IMG/VR virus record: IMGVR_UViG_3300036857_000124
Span: 1-37,551 of that record
DNA: 37,551 bases
DNA from: a virus
Reading direction: 5' to 3' (one strand)
The translations under genes were made by a program, and so were the position numbers. The notes under the pieces are model-generated. The model was not told the origin of the DNA. It searched no databases and saw nothing but the letters and a program-made list of their open reading frames with translations. Shown here piece after piece: positions 29,846 through 37,551 of this stretch (position 1 is the first letter of the stretch; every line of letters begins with the position of its first letter).

Positions 29846-30123
29846 GTCTCGCGCCCTTCGCTCGGCCAGTCGAGCGCCTCACGCGCGAGCATCCGCGCCG
29901 TCCACGAGGGCGCCACCTGCCCCGAGCCGAGCGCCGAGGTCGTCGAGAGCCAACGCTTCCCGTCGTCGCCCTGCCACTCGACGACGACGAGCACGGCCGT
30001 CGGGACGCCCTCGTGCGGCTCGTCGAGCTCATCCTCGCCCGGGTCGTACATCGGCACGGCTCGCGAGACGAGCTCGAGAAGCTCGGCCCGGAAGGCGACG
30101 GCGTCGAGCCGCTCTTCGCTCAC
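29842..30123 (-). CDS. Small hypothetical protein after the resolvase
   Basis: The 93-residue product contains an N-terminal helix (ERLDAVAFRAELLELVSRA), an acidic loop and two strands with a Trp-containing phrase (AVLVVVEWQGDDGKRWLST). It overlaps the RusA-like gene by GTGA. No family is recognised. Confidence 0.6.
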   Translation of the reverse strand: MSEERLDAVAFRAELLELVSRAVPMYDPGEDELDEPHEGVPTAVLVVVEWQGDDGKRWLSTTSALGSGQVAPSWTARMLAREALDWPSEGRET

Positions 30124-30560
30124 GTCACGAGCTCCCGCACGGTCACGTAGGCGGCAGGCGGCCCGAAGTGTTTCTCGGCCCTGAGCTTGACGATCGTCGC
30201 GTCGCTGACGACGACGGTGCCGGTGATCGCGTCGCCGATCGCGCGCACGAGCTTGTCGACGTCGGGAATCTTCGCGCAGTAGTGCGGGGCCGAGGGCTTG
30301 AGCTCGCCCGCTCGCTTGCCGGTCCGGTAGTGCGCCTTCGGGCGGGCGAAGACGAAGATCACCTCGAGCTCGACCGGCCCGGCGATCGGCCCTCGGCCGA
30401 GGTCGCCCATCGCTGCATTCGCGGCGGCGCTGACCGCGTTCCGCCACGGCTCGAGCTTGCGGTTGTCGTCGCGGACCCACGTCTTCCCCTCGGAGCTCGC
30501 GACCGTCTTCGAGCCCTGCGGCACGGGCTCGCCGTGCACCTCGAAAGCGACGACGCTCAT
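30120..30560 (-). CDS. rusA: RusA-like Holliday junction resolvase
   Basis: The 146-residue protein has the RusA-family order: FEVHGEPVPQGSKTV at the N-terminus, then EVIFVFARPKAHYRTGK, and the conserved PDVDKLVRAIGDAITGTVVVSD region with the expected catalytic Asp residues. It should cut branched DNA produced by replication or recombination. It belongs with the RecT-like and exonuclease genes in the same operon. The ATG at 30560 overlaps the previous stop by ATGA. Confidence 0.9.
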   Translation of the reverse strand: MSVVAFEVHGEPVPQGSKTVASSEGKTWVRDDNRKLEPWRNAVSAAANAAMGDLGRGPIAGPVELEVIFVFARPKAHYRTGKRAGELKPSAPHYCAKIPDVDKLVRAIGDAITGTVVVSDATIVKLRAEKHFGPPAAYVTVRELVT

Positions 30561-32308
30561 GCGGGGTAATCCCATTCGTCGCCGGGCTCGTCGGGTGATC
30601 CGGTAACGCCCTCTCCTATTAGAGAGGGCGGATCACCGGGATCACCCTCCGGAGCGAGCCTCAACTGATCCCCTGATCCGGGGCGATCCCGGTCGTCGGG
30701 ATCACTTGAGTAGAGCTTCGCGGTTGGCGCCCCCGGACGGCCGACTTGATAGGCGACCTGCCCCCGCTCGGCGAGGGCCTCGAGCATACGCCGGGCCTGC
30801 GCCTCGCGCACGCCGAGCTCGACCCGCCACTCTTTCACGGTCGCCCACGTCCTGCACGCCTCGAGGATCGCTTGCTCGAGCGACTCGTCGCTCGTCTTGT
30901 CGCGCGGGTCGAGCCGGAAGCCGTCCTCGCGCGAGTAGAGCAGCGTCACGGCCTCGCCGACCGGAAGGTCGCCGTCACGGTCCTTGAGGTAGCGGAGACG
31001 CGCGTAGCCGTGCCCGAGGCGCTCGAGGCCGAGCACGAGCTCGGCGCCCCGAGTCGCGGCGCCCGATCCGGCGACGTCGTGAATCGTGAGCTTGCGCGCG
31101 CCCTCGCGCCCGGCGACGTCCTTGCGCGGGTGCGCGGGCAGGATGAGCGCGAATTCGTAGGTGGCGCGCAGGGCGTCGAGGCGCCGCATGAGGTCGATGA
31201 TCGGCCGCTCGGCGTTCGGATCGTCGGCTCGGTGCGCCTTGTAGTACGGGTCGAGCAAGAGCATCGCCGGGCGGTACTCGGCGAGCACGTCGTCGAGAGC
31301 GGCGAAGTCGGCCGGGTCACGATCGAGGGCGAGCCCGTCGGGCGCGCTGACGTAGAGCACGTCCTCGCGATCGGCGAGGTTCGACTCGCGTAGGCCGCGC
31401 TTGATCGAGCGTATGCCTTGCTCGAGGTCGACAATGAGCGCGGGGCCGACGCCTGCGCCTTCGTGCTCGAGCATCGTCTCGCCCTTGAGCGCGGCGCCGA
31501 GCATCTGTAGGGCGAAAGACGTCTTGCCGTGTCCGGTGTCGCCGACGATCACGGTGCGCGAGCCGCGGTAGAGCAGGGGCCCGAGTAGCCGATAGTGATC
31601 GGGCGGCTCGGGGAGCGCGACCATCTCGGGCGCGGTGCGGACGATGAGCCGGGTCGGCTCGGCGGCGGCTTCGGCCTGCGGAAGCGGCTCGGGCTCGGCG
31701 ACGTCGAGCAGGAAGCCGAACTCGTCGGGCGTGTGCTCGAGCAGGAAGTCGGTGAGGTCGTAGCCGTCTTCGCGGTGTTCGGCGAGGTCGACGAGTCGGG
31801 CGTCGACGCCATGCTCGACGAGGCTATCGACGACGATCCCGGCGGCCTGCCTGCCGACGACGTCGCAATCGAAGGCGGTGTAGAGCGTCCAGCGGCGCCC
31901 GGCGAAGCGAGCGGCGTACTCGGCTCTCCATCCGTTCGTACCGGGCACGCCGACGGCGGCGAAGCCTGCCGACCACGCGGCGACGACGTCCGACTCGCCT
32001 TCGCATAGCACTAGCTGCTCGACGTCGTTCGGAATCGTCTCGGGCGGCGGGAATAGCTGCCGAGGTACGCCGGACGGTTGCTCGAGCTTCGGGCGGCCGT
32101 TACGAGCGTCCGGGTCGGGAAGGTAGAGCGCCTCGCCGAGCTCGACGAGCGCGGCGTCGCGGATCGGGAAGCCGACGCGGCCGCTCGCCGGGTCGTAGGT
32201 GAGCCCGAGGCGCTCGATCGCGGACACGGCCCACCCGCGGCGGCCGACGGTGCCGAGCCCGTCGTCGTTCCAGCCGAGTAGCTCGAGGCCGAAGTCGAGC
32301 TCGCTCAT
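30557..32308 (-). CDS. Toprim plus RecA-like ATPase replication protein
   Basis: The 583-residue protein has a Toprim-type domain (about 97-195) with LVLCEGESDVVAAW (Glu103) and FDCDVVGRQAA (Asp147, Asp149), then a RepA/AAA_25-type ATPase (about 235-450) with Walker A GDTGHGKT (256-263), a later LLLDPYYK and a QxH-like HPRKDVAG. A small helical/winged C-terminal part (about 475-535) and a disordered tail follow. No zinc finger or primase polymerase motif is seen. It probably acts as helicase loader or helicase in phage replication. The ATG overlaps the stop of the next gene by ATGA. Confidence 0.85.
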   Translation of the reverse strand: MSELDFGLELLGWNDDGLGTVGRRGWAVSAIERLGLTYDPASGRVGFPIRDAALVELGEALYLPDPDARNGRPKLEQPSGVPRQLFPPPETIPNDVEQLVLCEGESDVVAAWSAGFAAVGVPGTNGWRAEYAARFAGRRWTLYTAFDCDVVGRQAAGIVVDSLVEHGVDARLVDLAEHREDGYDLTDFLLEHTPDEFGFLLDVAEPEPLPQAEAAAEPTRLIVRTAPEMVALPEPPDHYRLLGPLLYRGSRTVIVGDTGHGKTSFALQMLGAALKGETMLEHEGAGVGPALIVDLEQGIRSIKRGLRESNLADREDVLYVSAPDGLALDRDPADFAALDDVLAEYRPAMLLLDPYYKAHRADDPNAERPIIDLMRRLDALRATYEFALILPAHPRKDVAGREGARKLTIHDVAGSGAATRGAELVLGLERLGHGYARLRYLKDRDGDLPVGEAVTLLYSREDGFRLDPRDKTSDESLEQAILEACRTWATVKEWRVELGVREAQARRMLEALAERGQVAYQVGRPGAPTAKLYSSDPDDRDRPGSGDQLRLAPEGDPGDPPSLIGEGVTGSPDEPGDEWDYPA

Positions 32309-33141
32309 CGGTTAAGGACGAAGGCGCGGCCGTGCGGCGGCTTGAGCGGCTTGTCGGCCGGGCCCTTGACGTAGGGACTGATCCACGTTTGCCGGTGCAC
32401 GCCGAGCGACGGGCACCATTGATTCCGCCAGTGACCGGCGACGAGGAAGCGGTGCGAGTAGTTAGCGGTGCCGCCGAGCGGCTCGTGCGGGCGCCGCTCG
32501 CGGCGTAGCCGGACGACTACGACGGACCGCATCTCGAATCCGGCGCGGGCGGCTGCCCGGCGCTCGGCCCGGGGTAGCTGCTCGGTCGAGCGGCCCGCCG
32601 GTTTGAATTCGCGCATGAGCCGAAAGGTCGTTTGCACGAGTCGCAAGAGCGGCGCCGAAGCCTGTTCCGCGGCGTCGTCGCCGAAGGCCCACTCGGTGCC
32701 GAGTAGCGGGAGGCGCTTGCCGCCGGTGCCGGTGTCGGCGTAATAGGTGACGTTCAAGACGTAGGGCCCGGCCGCGTCGGCGGGCCATTTGACGGCGGCC
32801 CACGAGAAAGCCGAGAAAGGACTCGTTAGCGAGTCGCCCTCGACGTGCGGGGCGGTGACGACCCGCTCGAAGAGCAGGAAGCCGGTCGGCGTTAGAAGGT
32901 CGTGGTCGGCGAGCGGTTCGGGCTCGAAGGTCGGTAGGGCGGCCTCGATGAGCTCGCATAGCTCGGCGGCGACGAAGACAGGGTCGGCGTGTAAGAGCTT
33001 GTAGAGCTCGATCTGCACGAAGCGGTCGAGGTCGTCGTCGTGCACGTTCGGTCGAGGGTGACGCTCGACGAGGTAGCGGTACTGCTCGACTTGCGCGTCG
33101 TAGGCGCTAAGCCACGCCGGGCGCGGTCTAGGACCCGACAC
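32305..33141 (-). CDS. Conserved actinophage/actinobacterial protein of unknown function
   Basis: The 278-residue protein resembles a conserved hypothetical family found in actinophages and mobile elements, with a C-terminal signature SHRFLVAGHWRNQWCPSLG followed by VHRQTWISPYVKGP. A helix near the N-terminus (YLVERHPRPNVHDDDLDRFV) and a strand-rich centre precede it. It lies between replication and recombination genes, so a DNA-related role is likely. GTG start at 33141. No catalytic motif is identified with certainty. Confidence 0.7.
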   Translation of the reverse strand: MSGPRPRPAWLSAYDAQVEQYRYLVERHPRPNVHDDDLDRFVQIELYKLLHADPVFVAAELCELIEAALPTFEPEPLADHDLLTPTGFLLFERVVTAPHVEGDSLTSPFSAFSWAAVKWPADAAGPYVLNVTYYADTGTGGKRLPLLGTEWAFGDDAAEQASAPLLRLVQTTFRLMREFKPAGRSTEQLPRAERRAAARAGFEMRSVVVVRLRRERRPHEPLGGTANYSHRFLVAGHWRNQWCPSLGVHRQTWISPYVKGPADKPLKPPHGRAFVLNR

Positions 33142-33145
33142 GGTG

Positions 33146-33433
33146 CTACGCCCGGCGCGACTCGGTGCGGGGCCAGTCTTCGCGGGCGAGCTCGATCGCG
33201 GCGGCCGAGGCTCGGCGCTGTTTCCAGTCGGCGAAGCTCGCGGCCATGCCGGGCGGTAGCTCGACGTCGACGGTGACGCCCTCGCTCGCGCATCGCTCGC
33301 GGGCGGCGGCGTACTCGGCGAAGGCGGCCTGCTCTTCGGCGTGCAGACGGCGAAGCCGCTCGGCGGCGTTGAGCATCCCCTGCATCGCGCCGCCGGTGCG
33401 AGTCGCGCTCGCGAGCCGCTCGACCGCGCTCAT
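33146..33433 (-). CDS. Small helical protein (hypothetical)
   Basis: The 95-residue product is mostly helical with a coiled-coil-like stretch (GMLNAAERLRRLHAEEQAAF and on), a central VTVDVELPPGM strand and a final helix. It overlaps the next gene by ATGA. It is located in the early block; function unknown. Confidence 0.6.
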   Translation of the reverse strand: MSAVERLASATRTGGAMQGMLNAAERLRRLHAEEQAAFAEYAAARERCASEGVTVDVELPPGMAASFADWKQRRASAAAIELAREDWPRTESRRA

Positions 33434-33726
33434 TGCCGCACCTTGCGAATCGAGAGCCGCTCGGAAGGCGCGCGCTCGAAGGCGACCTCGGTGCCGTCGA
33501 TCCTGCGCCGGGTGAGCACGAAGCGGCCGACCCGGATCGGGGCGTCGAGGCCGAGGTCGAGGCCCTCGGCGAGCGTCTTGACGTGCTCGGTTGCCCCCTC
33601 GAGCGTTTTGCGCGTCTTGCTCGCGCGCTCGCGGGCCGTCTCACGCGCCTCGAGCGCGGCCTCGAGCTCGGGGTTGTCGATCGTCTTCTCGTAGATCGAG
33701 GTCTGCGGTTGCGGGACGAGCTCCAT
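33430..33726 (-). CDS. Small coiled-coil protein with phage Mu-type features (hypothetical)
   Basis: The 98-residue product has a helical region (NPELEAALEARETARERASK onward) and a beta C-terminus (APIRVGRFVLTRRRI, later EVAFERAPSERLSIRKV). It shares TAATG with the stop of the gene before it. The layout is that of several small phage early proteins whose function is unknown. Confidence 0.6.
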   Translation of the reverse strand: MELVPQPQTSIYEKTIDNPELEAALEARETARERASKTRKTLEGATEHVKTLAEGLDLGLDAPIRVGRFVLTRRRIDGTEVAFERAPSERLSIRKVRQ

Positions 33727-33959
33727 TAGGTCTGACTCCCTTCGAGTAGTGACTGCTGCCCGGGCGTGACGCCGAGCTTCCGGTCGGTCGAGGCGAGCCG
33801 CACGCATGCGGCATGGGCGAAGTCGCCGGTCGTCTCGCGCAGGCGGATCGCGTTCGCGCCGCCGTCGTGACGGGGCGCTTCCCATCCGGTGATCGCCCGG
33901 TGCGTCGTGGCGCCGTCCGGGTCGACGGGCTTGCCGCAAAACGGGCACGTGTCGGTCAC
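33726..33959 (-). CDS. Zinc-binding small protein
   Basis: The 77-residue product begins with a clear zinc-ribbon half (CPFCG, Cys5 and Cys8) and has HAAC near residue 49-52, giving a plausible Cys/His zinc site. The GTG at 33959 overlaps the previous stop by GTGA. Similar zinc proteins near RecT genes are common; function unknown. Confidence 0.65.
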   Translation of the reverse strand: MTDTCPFCGKPVDPDGATTHRAITGWEAPRHDGGANAIRLRETTGDFAHAACVRLASTDRKLGVTPGQQSLLEGSQT

Positions 33960-34636
33960 GACGGCCGCCTTCCCGAGAGCACGAGCCGCTCGAGCTCGGT
34001 GAGGTGCCAGACGGCCTCGACGGCGTAGAGGTCGCCGCCGAGCGGCTTGAGTAGCGCCGGGTCGCCGGGCGGCTGCGGCACGGTCGACCACGTCCAGTCG
34101 TCGGCCTCCCACAAGACGAGCCGGTCGCCGAGGCCGCGACCGCGAAAGCGTGGCGGCACGATCGGGACCATTGCCGTCCACGCGTACCACCCGGTAGCGA
34201 CGTCGCCGCGGCCAGGCACGAAGCCCGCGGGGAGCTCGAGCCGGGTGTCGAGCTCGATCACGCCCGAGCGGTAGTCCCATCGGCGCCGAAGCGAGTCGGC
34301 GAAGGTGACGCCCCCGTCGGCCTGCACGCCGAGCGTGTAGACGAAGGCCGCCTGCCAGCGACAGACGGCGAGCCGCGGCACAGCGTAATGCTCGCGCCGC
34401 TCGTTGTCGCGGCCGCGGTTGTAGACGCGCGTCCGGGTGACGGTGCCGCCTGCGGCGATCGTCGGCGTGAGCGCGATGAGCGCGAGCTCGTCGCGGGCGG
34501 CGATCCGGTAGGCGCGAGCGAGCTCTTCGAGCTCTCGGCGCTCGCGCGGGTCGCTCGAGCGTCTCGCCGCGCGGGCGTAGTCGACGGCCGCCTGCCGGGC
34601 GCCTGCGCGCGGGATCGTGACGGTAGCGAGGTTCAC
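33956..34636 (-). CDS. Conserved phage protein of unknown function
   Basis: The 226-residue product has an N-terminal helical region (VDYARAARRSSDPRERRELE) and an alpha/beta C-terminal part with patches such as RRRWDYRSGVIELDTRL, AWTAMVPIVPPRFRGRGL and a final helical tail. No family is recognised. It overlaps the RecT-like gene by ATGA, which suggests a linked role. Confidence 0.65.
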   Translation of the reverse strand: MNLATVTIPRAGARQAAVDYARAARRSSDPRERRELEELARAYRIAARDELALIALTPTIAAGGTVTRTRVYNRGRDNERREHYAVPRLAVCRWQAAFVYTLGVQADGGVTFADSLRRRWDYRSGVIELDTRLELPAGFVPGRGDVATGWYAWTAMVPIVPPRFRGRGLGDRLVLWEADDWTWSTVPQPPGDPALLKPLGGDLYAVEAVWHLTELERLVLSGRRPS

Positions 34637-35709
34637 GTCGTTCCCCCTTCCTCGTTCGGGACTTCGGTCGCGTCGAATCGCTCCTTGGCTTCGTCGACGA
34701 AGGCCTGCTCGTCGGGCGGAAGCGTCGGCCTCGCCTCGAGGGCGTCAAGCGCCTCGATCATCCGGCTCGCCTCGAGCGAGGTGAGGTCGCGGCTCGAGCC
34801 GATCGAGCGACCGATCACGCTCTCGGTGTAGGCGTGCCGCTCGTCGCGATCGGTGACGCCCTTCTCGCCGAAGAGCGCGAACATTTTCCGCATCTGCGCC
34901 TCGGTAATCGGATCGGCCGGTGCGGGCTCGCCGGGCCCGGGCGAGGGCGTGTCCGGCTCGGGCTCGGGCGTCGGCTCGGGCCCGCTCTCTTCGGCCTTCT
35001 CGCGCTCAAGCTGGTCGATCACCTCCGCGGGCGTGTCGGCGGCGTCCTGCCCTTCGGCGGGCTCGGGGTCGGGCTCGGGCTCAACGGGCGTTACGGGCGC
35101 CGAGGCTGCGCGAGAGCGCCGTCTGCGGGTCGTCGTCGTCTTCGCCTGCGCCGGGTCCGCGTCGACGACTTCGCCCGTCTCGACGTCGACGATCGCGTCG
35201 AGCTCTTCGGTCGCCGAGAGCCCGCGGATCACGTCGGCGAAGAGGTCGCGGGCGAGCTCGGCGGTCGCGCGGGCCTTGAGCATCTGACGCGGGTAGGCCT
35301 GCCAATTCGACTTCCCGGCGATCCGGGCCCGCTTCGCGTCGTCGATCGTCCACGTGACTTTCGAGGTCGTGCGCCCGTCGCGACGGCGCCCGGCGACGGT
35401 CGCCCTGGTCGTCGTCGACTCTTCGACCCATAGCTCGTGACCGGCGGCGAGGATGAGCCCGCGCAGGCCCTCGGCGGCGACCGAGGGACGTCCGTCGATC
35501 ACGGCGACGAGCGAGAGCGAGGTCATGGGATCGAGGCCTATCTCGTGCCCGTAGAGCACGGCGGCGAGGATCGCGGGGGGATTACCGCGCAGGCTGCGCG
35601 GGACGAAATCGGTGTTGGCGATGTATTCGGCGAGCTCTTGATTCCGCTCGAAGACGTCGAGCGAAGACGGCCGCCCGATCGGCGGCGTCGGCATCGGGAC
35701 GAGGCTCAT
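34633..35709 (-). CDS. recT: RecT-family single-strand annealing protein
   Basis: The 358-residue protein has a RecT-type core (about 15-175) with PPAILAAVLYGHEIGLDPMT and QMLKARATAELARDLFADVI, characteristic of actinophage RecT-like annealing proteins. A Pro/Glu-rich linker (about 205-265) follows, and a C-terminal helical domain (about 268-325: ITEAQMRKMFALFGEKGV and onward) like that appended to several actinophage DNA-binding proteins. It should anneal strands made by the adjacent exonuclease. The ATG at 35709 is preceded by AAGGGAGC; upstream in-frame starts lack a ribosome-binding site. Confidence 0.85.
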   Translation of the reverse strand: MSLVPMPTPPIGRPSSLDVFERNQELAEYIANTDFVPRSLRGNPPAILAAVLYGHEIGLDPMTSLSLVAVIDGRPSVAAEGLRGLILAAGHELWVEESTTTRATVAGRRRDGRTTSKVTWTIDDAKRARIAGKSNWQAYPRQMLKARATAELARDLFADVIRGLSATEELDAIVDVETGEVVDADPAQAKTTTTRRRRSRAASAPVTPVEPEPDPEPAEGQDAADTPAEVIDQLEREKAEESGPEPTPEPEPDTPSPGPGEPAPADPITEAQMRKMFALFGEKGVTDRDERHAYTESVIGRSIGSSRDLTSLEASRMIEALDALEARPTLPPDEQAFVDEAKERFDATEVPNEEGGTT

Positions 35710-35930
35710 CGTGCTCCCTTCCTGAGCGCGAGCAGCGGAGGCTCTTGCTCTTCGGCATAGGTGTCGGTGACGATCCGGTCGACGACGTCGGCTAGGTCGC
35801 CGAGCACCTCGGCAACGGCGAGCACGACGATCGCGACTTCGGGATCGGCGCACGTGCGCACGAGCGCGAGCGCGGCTCGTGCCGTCTCGAGCATTGCGTC
35901 TTGCAGGCGCGCGACGTCGTCGCTTCTCAC
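35706..35930 (-). CDS. Small helical protein between exonuclease and RecT-like genes
   Basis: The 74-residue product is mainly helical (VARLQDAMLETARAALALVR, then VLAVAEVLGDLADVVDRIV), with the start at GTG 35930 and GTGA/ATGA overlaps on both sides. Its place suggests an accessory subunit of the recombination pair, like an inhibitor or coupler. No family is recognised. Confidence 0.6.
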   Translation of the reverse strand: MRSDDVARLQDAMLETARAALALVRTCADPEVAIVVLAVAEVLGDLADVVDRIVTDTYAEEQEPPLLALRKGAR

Positions 35931-36700
35931 GTTCGGCCCCCCGGCGGCAAGAGAGCGTCGCCGACCCACGTGTCGCGGGCGTCCTTCTCGCCGATGCCCG
36001 ACTTGTAGAGCTCGAGCGCGGCGAGGAAAACGGCGAAGGCCTGCTCGTCGGCGGGCACCGGGAAGAGGCCGTAGCCGTCGGCGCGGAGGTGAATGCACCC
36101 GGTCGCGTCGATCGGCGGGAGCGGCTTCTCGTTGCCGTCGACGTCGAGGTAGAAGTCGGCGTAGCGCGCGGCCGCCACCTGCAAGGTGTTCTCGGGCCAT
36201 ATCCCCGAGGCCGACGTCTTCCAGTCGAGCAGCCAGACGAGCCCGTCGACGAGCTCGGCGATCAAGTCGGGTGTCCCGGCGTAGCCGTAGCGGCGCGAGA
36301 AGACGGGCCGCTCGACGAGCAGCGGGACCGGCTGCCACTCGGCGTCGAAGCGATCGGCGGCGTCGATGTAGTCGCGGGCCTCGTCGGGCACCTCGGCCTC
36401 GGCGTCCTCGAAGAGCTTGTGCAAGATCGCGTGCACGAGCTTTCCGCGATCGCCCGCCTCGTTGAGCGCGATGTATCGGGCCCGGATCATTCGGTCGAGA
36501 CGCTCGGAGGGCTTGAGCGCCGAGAGCTCGTCCCAATTGTCGAAGGCATAACGGGCGGTCGTCTCGGCGGCTTTGTCGATAAATTGCGGCTTCGCGATCA
36601 TGCGCAGGGCCGTCGTGATTCCCGGCGCCCTTTCGCCGTCGATTTCGTAGGAGTGATTGCGCCCGCGATTGATCCGGCGCGTCGCGCCGTTCGTGCTCAT
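35927..36700 (-). CDS. PD-(D/E)XK exonuclease (RecE/Cas4-like)
   Basis: The 257-residue protein has the pattern of phage recombination exonucleases: an N-terminal half with GERAPGITTALRMI and RGKLVHAILHKLFE (helix with the His), then the catalytic sequence AGTPDLIAELVDGLVWLLDW followed by KTS, giving the Asp and the DxK pair, and a following Gln in NTLQVAAARYAD. It should resect double-strand DNA ends for the RecT-like protein. The ATG is at 36700. Confidence 0.85.
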   Translation of the reverse strand: MSTNGATRRINRGRNHSYEIDGERAPGITTALRMIAKPQFIDKAAETTARYAFDNWDELSALKPSERLDRMIRARYIALNEAGDRGKLVHAILHKLFEDAEAEVPDEARDYIDAADRFDAEWQPVPLLVERPVFSRRYGYAGTPDLIAELVDGLVWLLDWKTSASGIWPENTLQVAAARYADFYLDVDGNEKPLPPIDATGCIHLRADGYGLFPVPADEQAFAVFLAALELYKSGIGEKDARDTWVGDALLPPGGRT

Positions 36701-36978
36701 ACGTTCCCCCTTCGGTTGCCGTCGACGAAGAGCAGGCCGACGGCCGTGAGCTCGGCGAGCCCGCGGAGCACGTCGGCTTCGTCGCGGCCGGTGAACTCGA
36801 CGAGGCGATCGACGACCTCGCGGACGGTGATTTCCTCGTGCACCTCGAGCACGACCTCGACGTCGTCGGGGATGCCGCGAGGGAAGGCGTAGCAGACGAT
36901 TTCGAAGGCGACCTCGCCCACGAGCGGCCCGCCGTCGTAGGCGGGGAAGAGGCGATCGCACTCGGCCGTCGTCGTCAT
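36697..36978 (-). CDS. Small hypothetical protein
   Basis: The 93-residue product has a beta-rich N-terminal half (VGEVAFEIVCYAFPRGIPDD) and a winged-helix-like C-terminus (TVREVVDRLVEFTGRDEADV, then LAELTAVGLLFVDGNRR). It may bind DNA. The ATG at 36978 overlaps the previous gene by ATGA. Confidence 0.6.
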   Translation of the reverse strand: MTTTAECDRLFPAYDGGPLVGEVAFEIVCYAFPRGIPDDVEVVLEVHEEITVREVVDRLVEFTGRDEADVLRGLAELTAVGLLFVDGNRRGNV

Positions 36979-37211
36979 CCGGCGGCCTCGAGCTCGTCGG
37001 CGAGCGCCTGCGCCGCCCGGCGCATTCGCTGCCGCTTGAACCACTTCGACTGATCCTCTTCCGAGCGCCAGACGCGCACCTCGCGGCCGTAGAAGGCCTC
37101 GTCGGCGACCCATACGGTGAGGCCCACGGCCCGCACGCCTGCACGGCGGCTCGCGCCCGGCTTGATCGGCGGGCCCTCGAGCTCGCGGACGACGAAGCGG
37201 CGGCCGCTCAT
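36975..37211 (-). CDS. Small basic protein (right variant)
   Basis: The 78-residue product is basic in its second half (SKWFKRQRMRRAAQALADEL) with an N-terminal strand region (RRFVVRELEG, then VGLTVWVADEAFYGREVRVW). It is the full copy of the truncated gene at 1-203. The ATG at 37211 overlaps the stop of the 62-residue gene by ATGA. Three synonymous differences between the two copies show it is a translated, conserved gene. Function unknown. Confidence 0.65.
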   Translation of the reverse strand: MSGRRFVVRELEGPPIKPGASRRAGVRAVGLTVWVADEAFYGREVRVWRSEEDQSKWFKRQRMRRAAQALADELEAAG

Positions 37212-37396
37212 GGGAGCTCACCTAGAAGCCCGCTCGCACCCTCAACGATCCACACTCGCTCGTCGTCCCGTCCGGGCTTGCGCGTGAAGGCGCCTCGGAG
37301 CACTCGCTCGACGAGCTCTCGACGCTCGGCTGCCGACTGCACGAGGTCGAGCTCGTCCGGCGGCGACCGTAGTAGCCATTCGAGACGGAGCTTCAT
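37208..37396 (-). CDS. Small protein with presence/absence variation
   Basis: The 62-residue product begins MKLRLEWLLRSPPDELDLVQ and continues with a helical ERRELVERVLRG stretch and a short C-terminal strand (DERVWIVEGASGLLG). The ATG at 37396 overlaps the lysozyme-like stop by ATGA, and the stop overlaps the next ATG. The whole gene is missing from the variant at the left end. No family is recognised. Its neat insertion between coupled genes suggests a recently acquired or lost accessory gene. Confidence 0.6.
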   Translation of the reverse strand: MKLRLEWLLRSPPDELDLVQSAAERRELVERVLRGAFTRKPGRDDERVWIVEGASGLLGELP

Positions 37397-37551
37397 CGGC
37401 ACGCCCACTCGCCCCCTCGGCCGTGGTCGTGCATCCACCCGGCGGCGAGCGCCGAGGCATAGGGCGACGTCGGCGAAAAGACCCGGTAGGGCGTCGAGCG
37501 CCACGTGCCGTCGAGGAATTGGAAGAGGCCGCTCGCGCTCGAGCTCGGATT
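37393..37551 (-). CDS. Lysozyme-like protein, C-terminal fragment (right variant)
   Basis: The fragment is cut by the right edge and holds the last 52 residues of the same protein as at 194-703, with His instead of Asn at the position equal to residue 160 and a TGA instead of TAG stop. In this variant the stop overlaps the 62-residue gene by ATGA. It is a partial gene only because the contig ends here. Confidence 0.8.
   Translation of the reverse strand, partial: NPSSSASGLFQFLDGTWRSTPYRVFSPTSPYASALAAGWMHDHGRGGEWACR

Larger units (their letters stand above)
37015..37551. repeat. Right copy of contig-end overlap, with 185 bp extra
   Basis: It corresponds to 1-352 as described for the left copy. 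The extra 185 bp (between about 37205 and 37396) contain essentially only the 62-residue gene. Confidence 0.85.

Noticed and set aside
1-37551. Exact direct terminal repeat
   Set aside because: The two ends differ by an indel and substitutions, so they are not an exact packaging repeat.

Overview
The window looks like the nearly complete genome of a temperate siphovirus (or its circular or prophage form) of a high-GC host, most likely an actinobacterium. The signs are very high GC with GC-rich third codon positions, frequent GTG starts, a large serine integrase, an HK97-type capsid with SPP1-type portal and MuF protein, a long tape measure, and families typical of actinophages. Positions 1-352 match 37015-37551 apart from five substitutions and a 185-bp indel. 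The contig therefore probably closes into a circle of about 37.2 kb, and its two ends come from slightly different strain variants. The host is inferred from composition only. No host gene, rRNA, tRNA or CRISPR array was seen.

Layout by region. (1) 1-3406: control and integration region. A leftward operon starts near 891 with a small membrane protein and a membrane-anchored lysozyme-like protein, then runs across the contig junction into the early genes at the right end. It diverges from the rightward serine integrase at 1035-2444 over a palindromic operator-like site. A terminator and about 640 bp of hairpin- and repeat-rich noncoding DNA separate the integrase from a small rightward HTH gene. 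(2) 3403-5316, leftward: lysis cassette with a two-domain endolysin and small membrane proteins. (3) 5351-13889, leftward: tail genes, including a tape measure with 44-residue repeats, a probable -1 frameshifted chaperone pair and the major tail protein. (4) 13889-23824, leftward: head-tail connectors, a collagen-like/polyglycine fibre protein with a BppU-like partner, major capsid, a protein of unknown function, scaffold, MuF and portal, then two winged-helix proteins. (5) 23900-25456: large terminase. (6) 25725-26203, rightward: a two-gene moron-like cassette with its own promoter-like sequence and terminator. (7) 26420-37551, leftward: small accessory genes, small terminase, HNH endonuclease, RusA resolvase, Toprim/RecA-like ATPase, RecT-family annealing protein, PD-(D/E)XK exonuclease and several small unknown proteins.

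The genes work together as expected. Exonuclease, RecT and RusA form a recombination module. The Toprim-ATPase probably supports replication, since no DNA polymerase is encoded. Small terminase, large terminase and HNH serve packaging. The structural block runs in near-canonical order if read leftward. Most junctions overlap by 4 bp (ATGA or GTGA) or share TAATG/TAGTG, which implies translational coupling across long leftward transcripts. The less ordinary parts are the fibre genes inside the head module, the moron, the structured noncoding region near the integrase, tandem hairpins before the capsid gene, a G-run-rich tract around HNH, and a presence/absence variant of a 62-residue gene at the contig junction.
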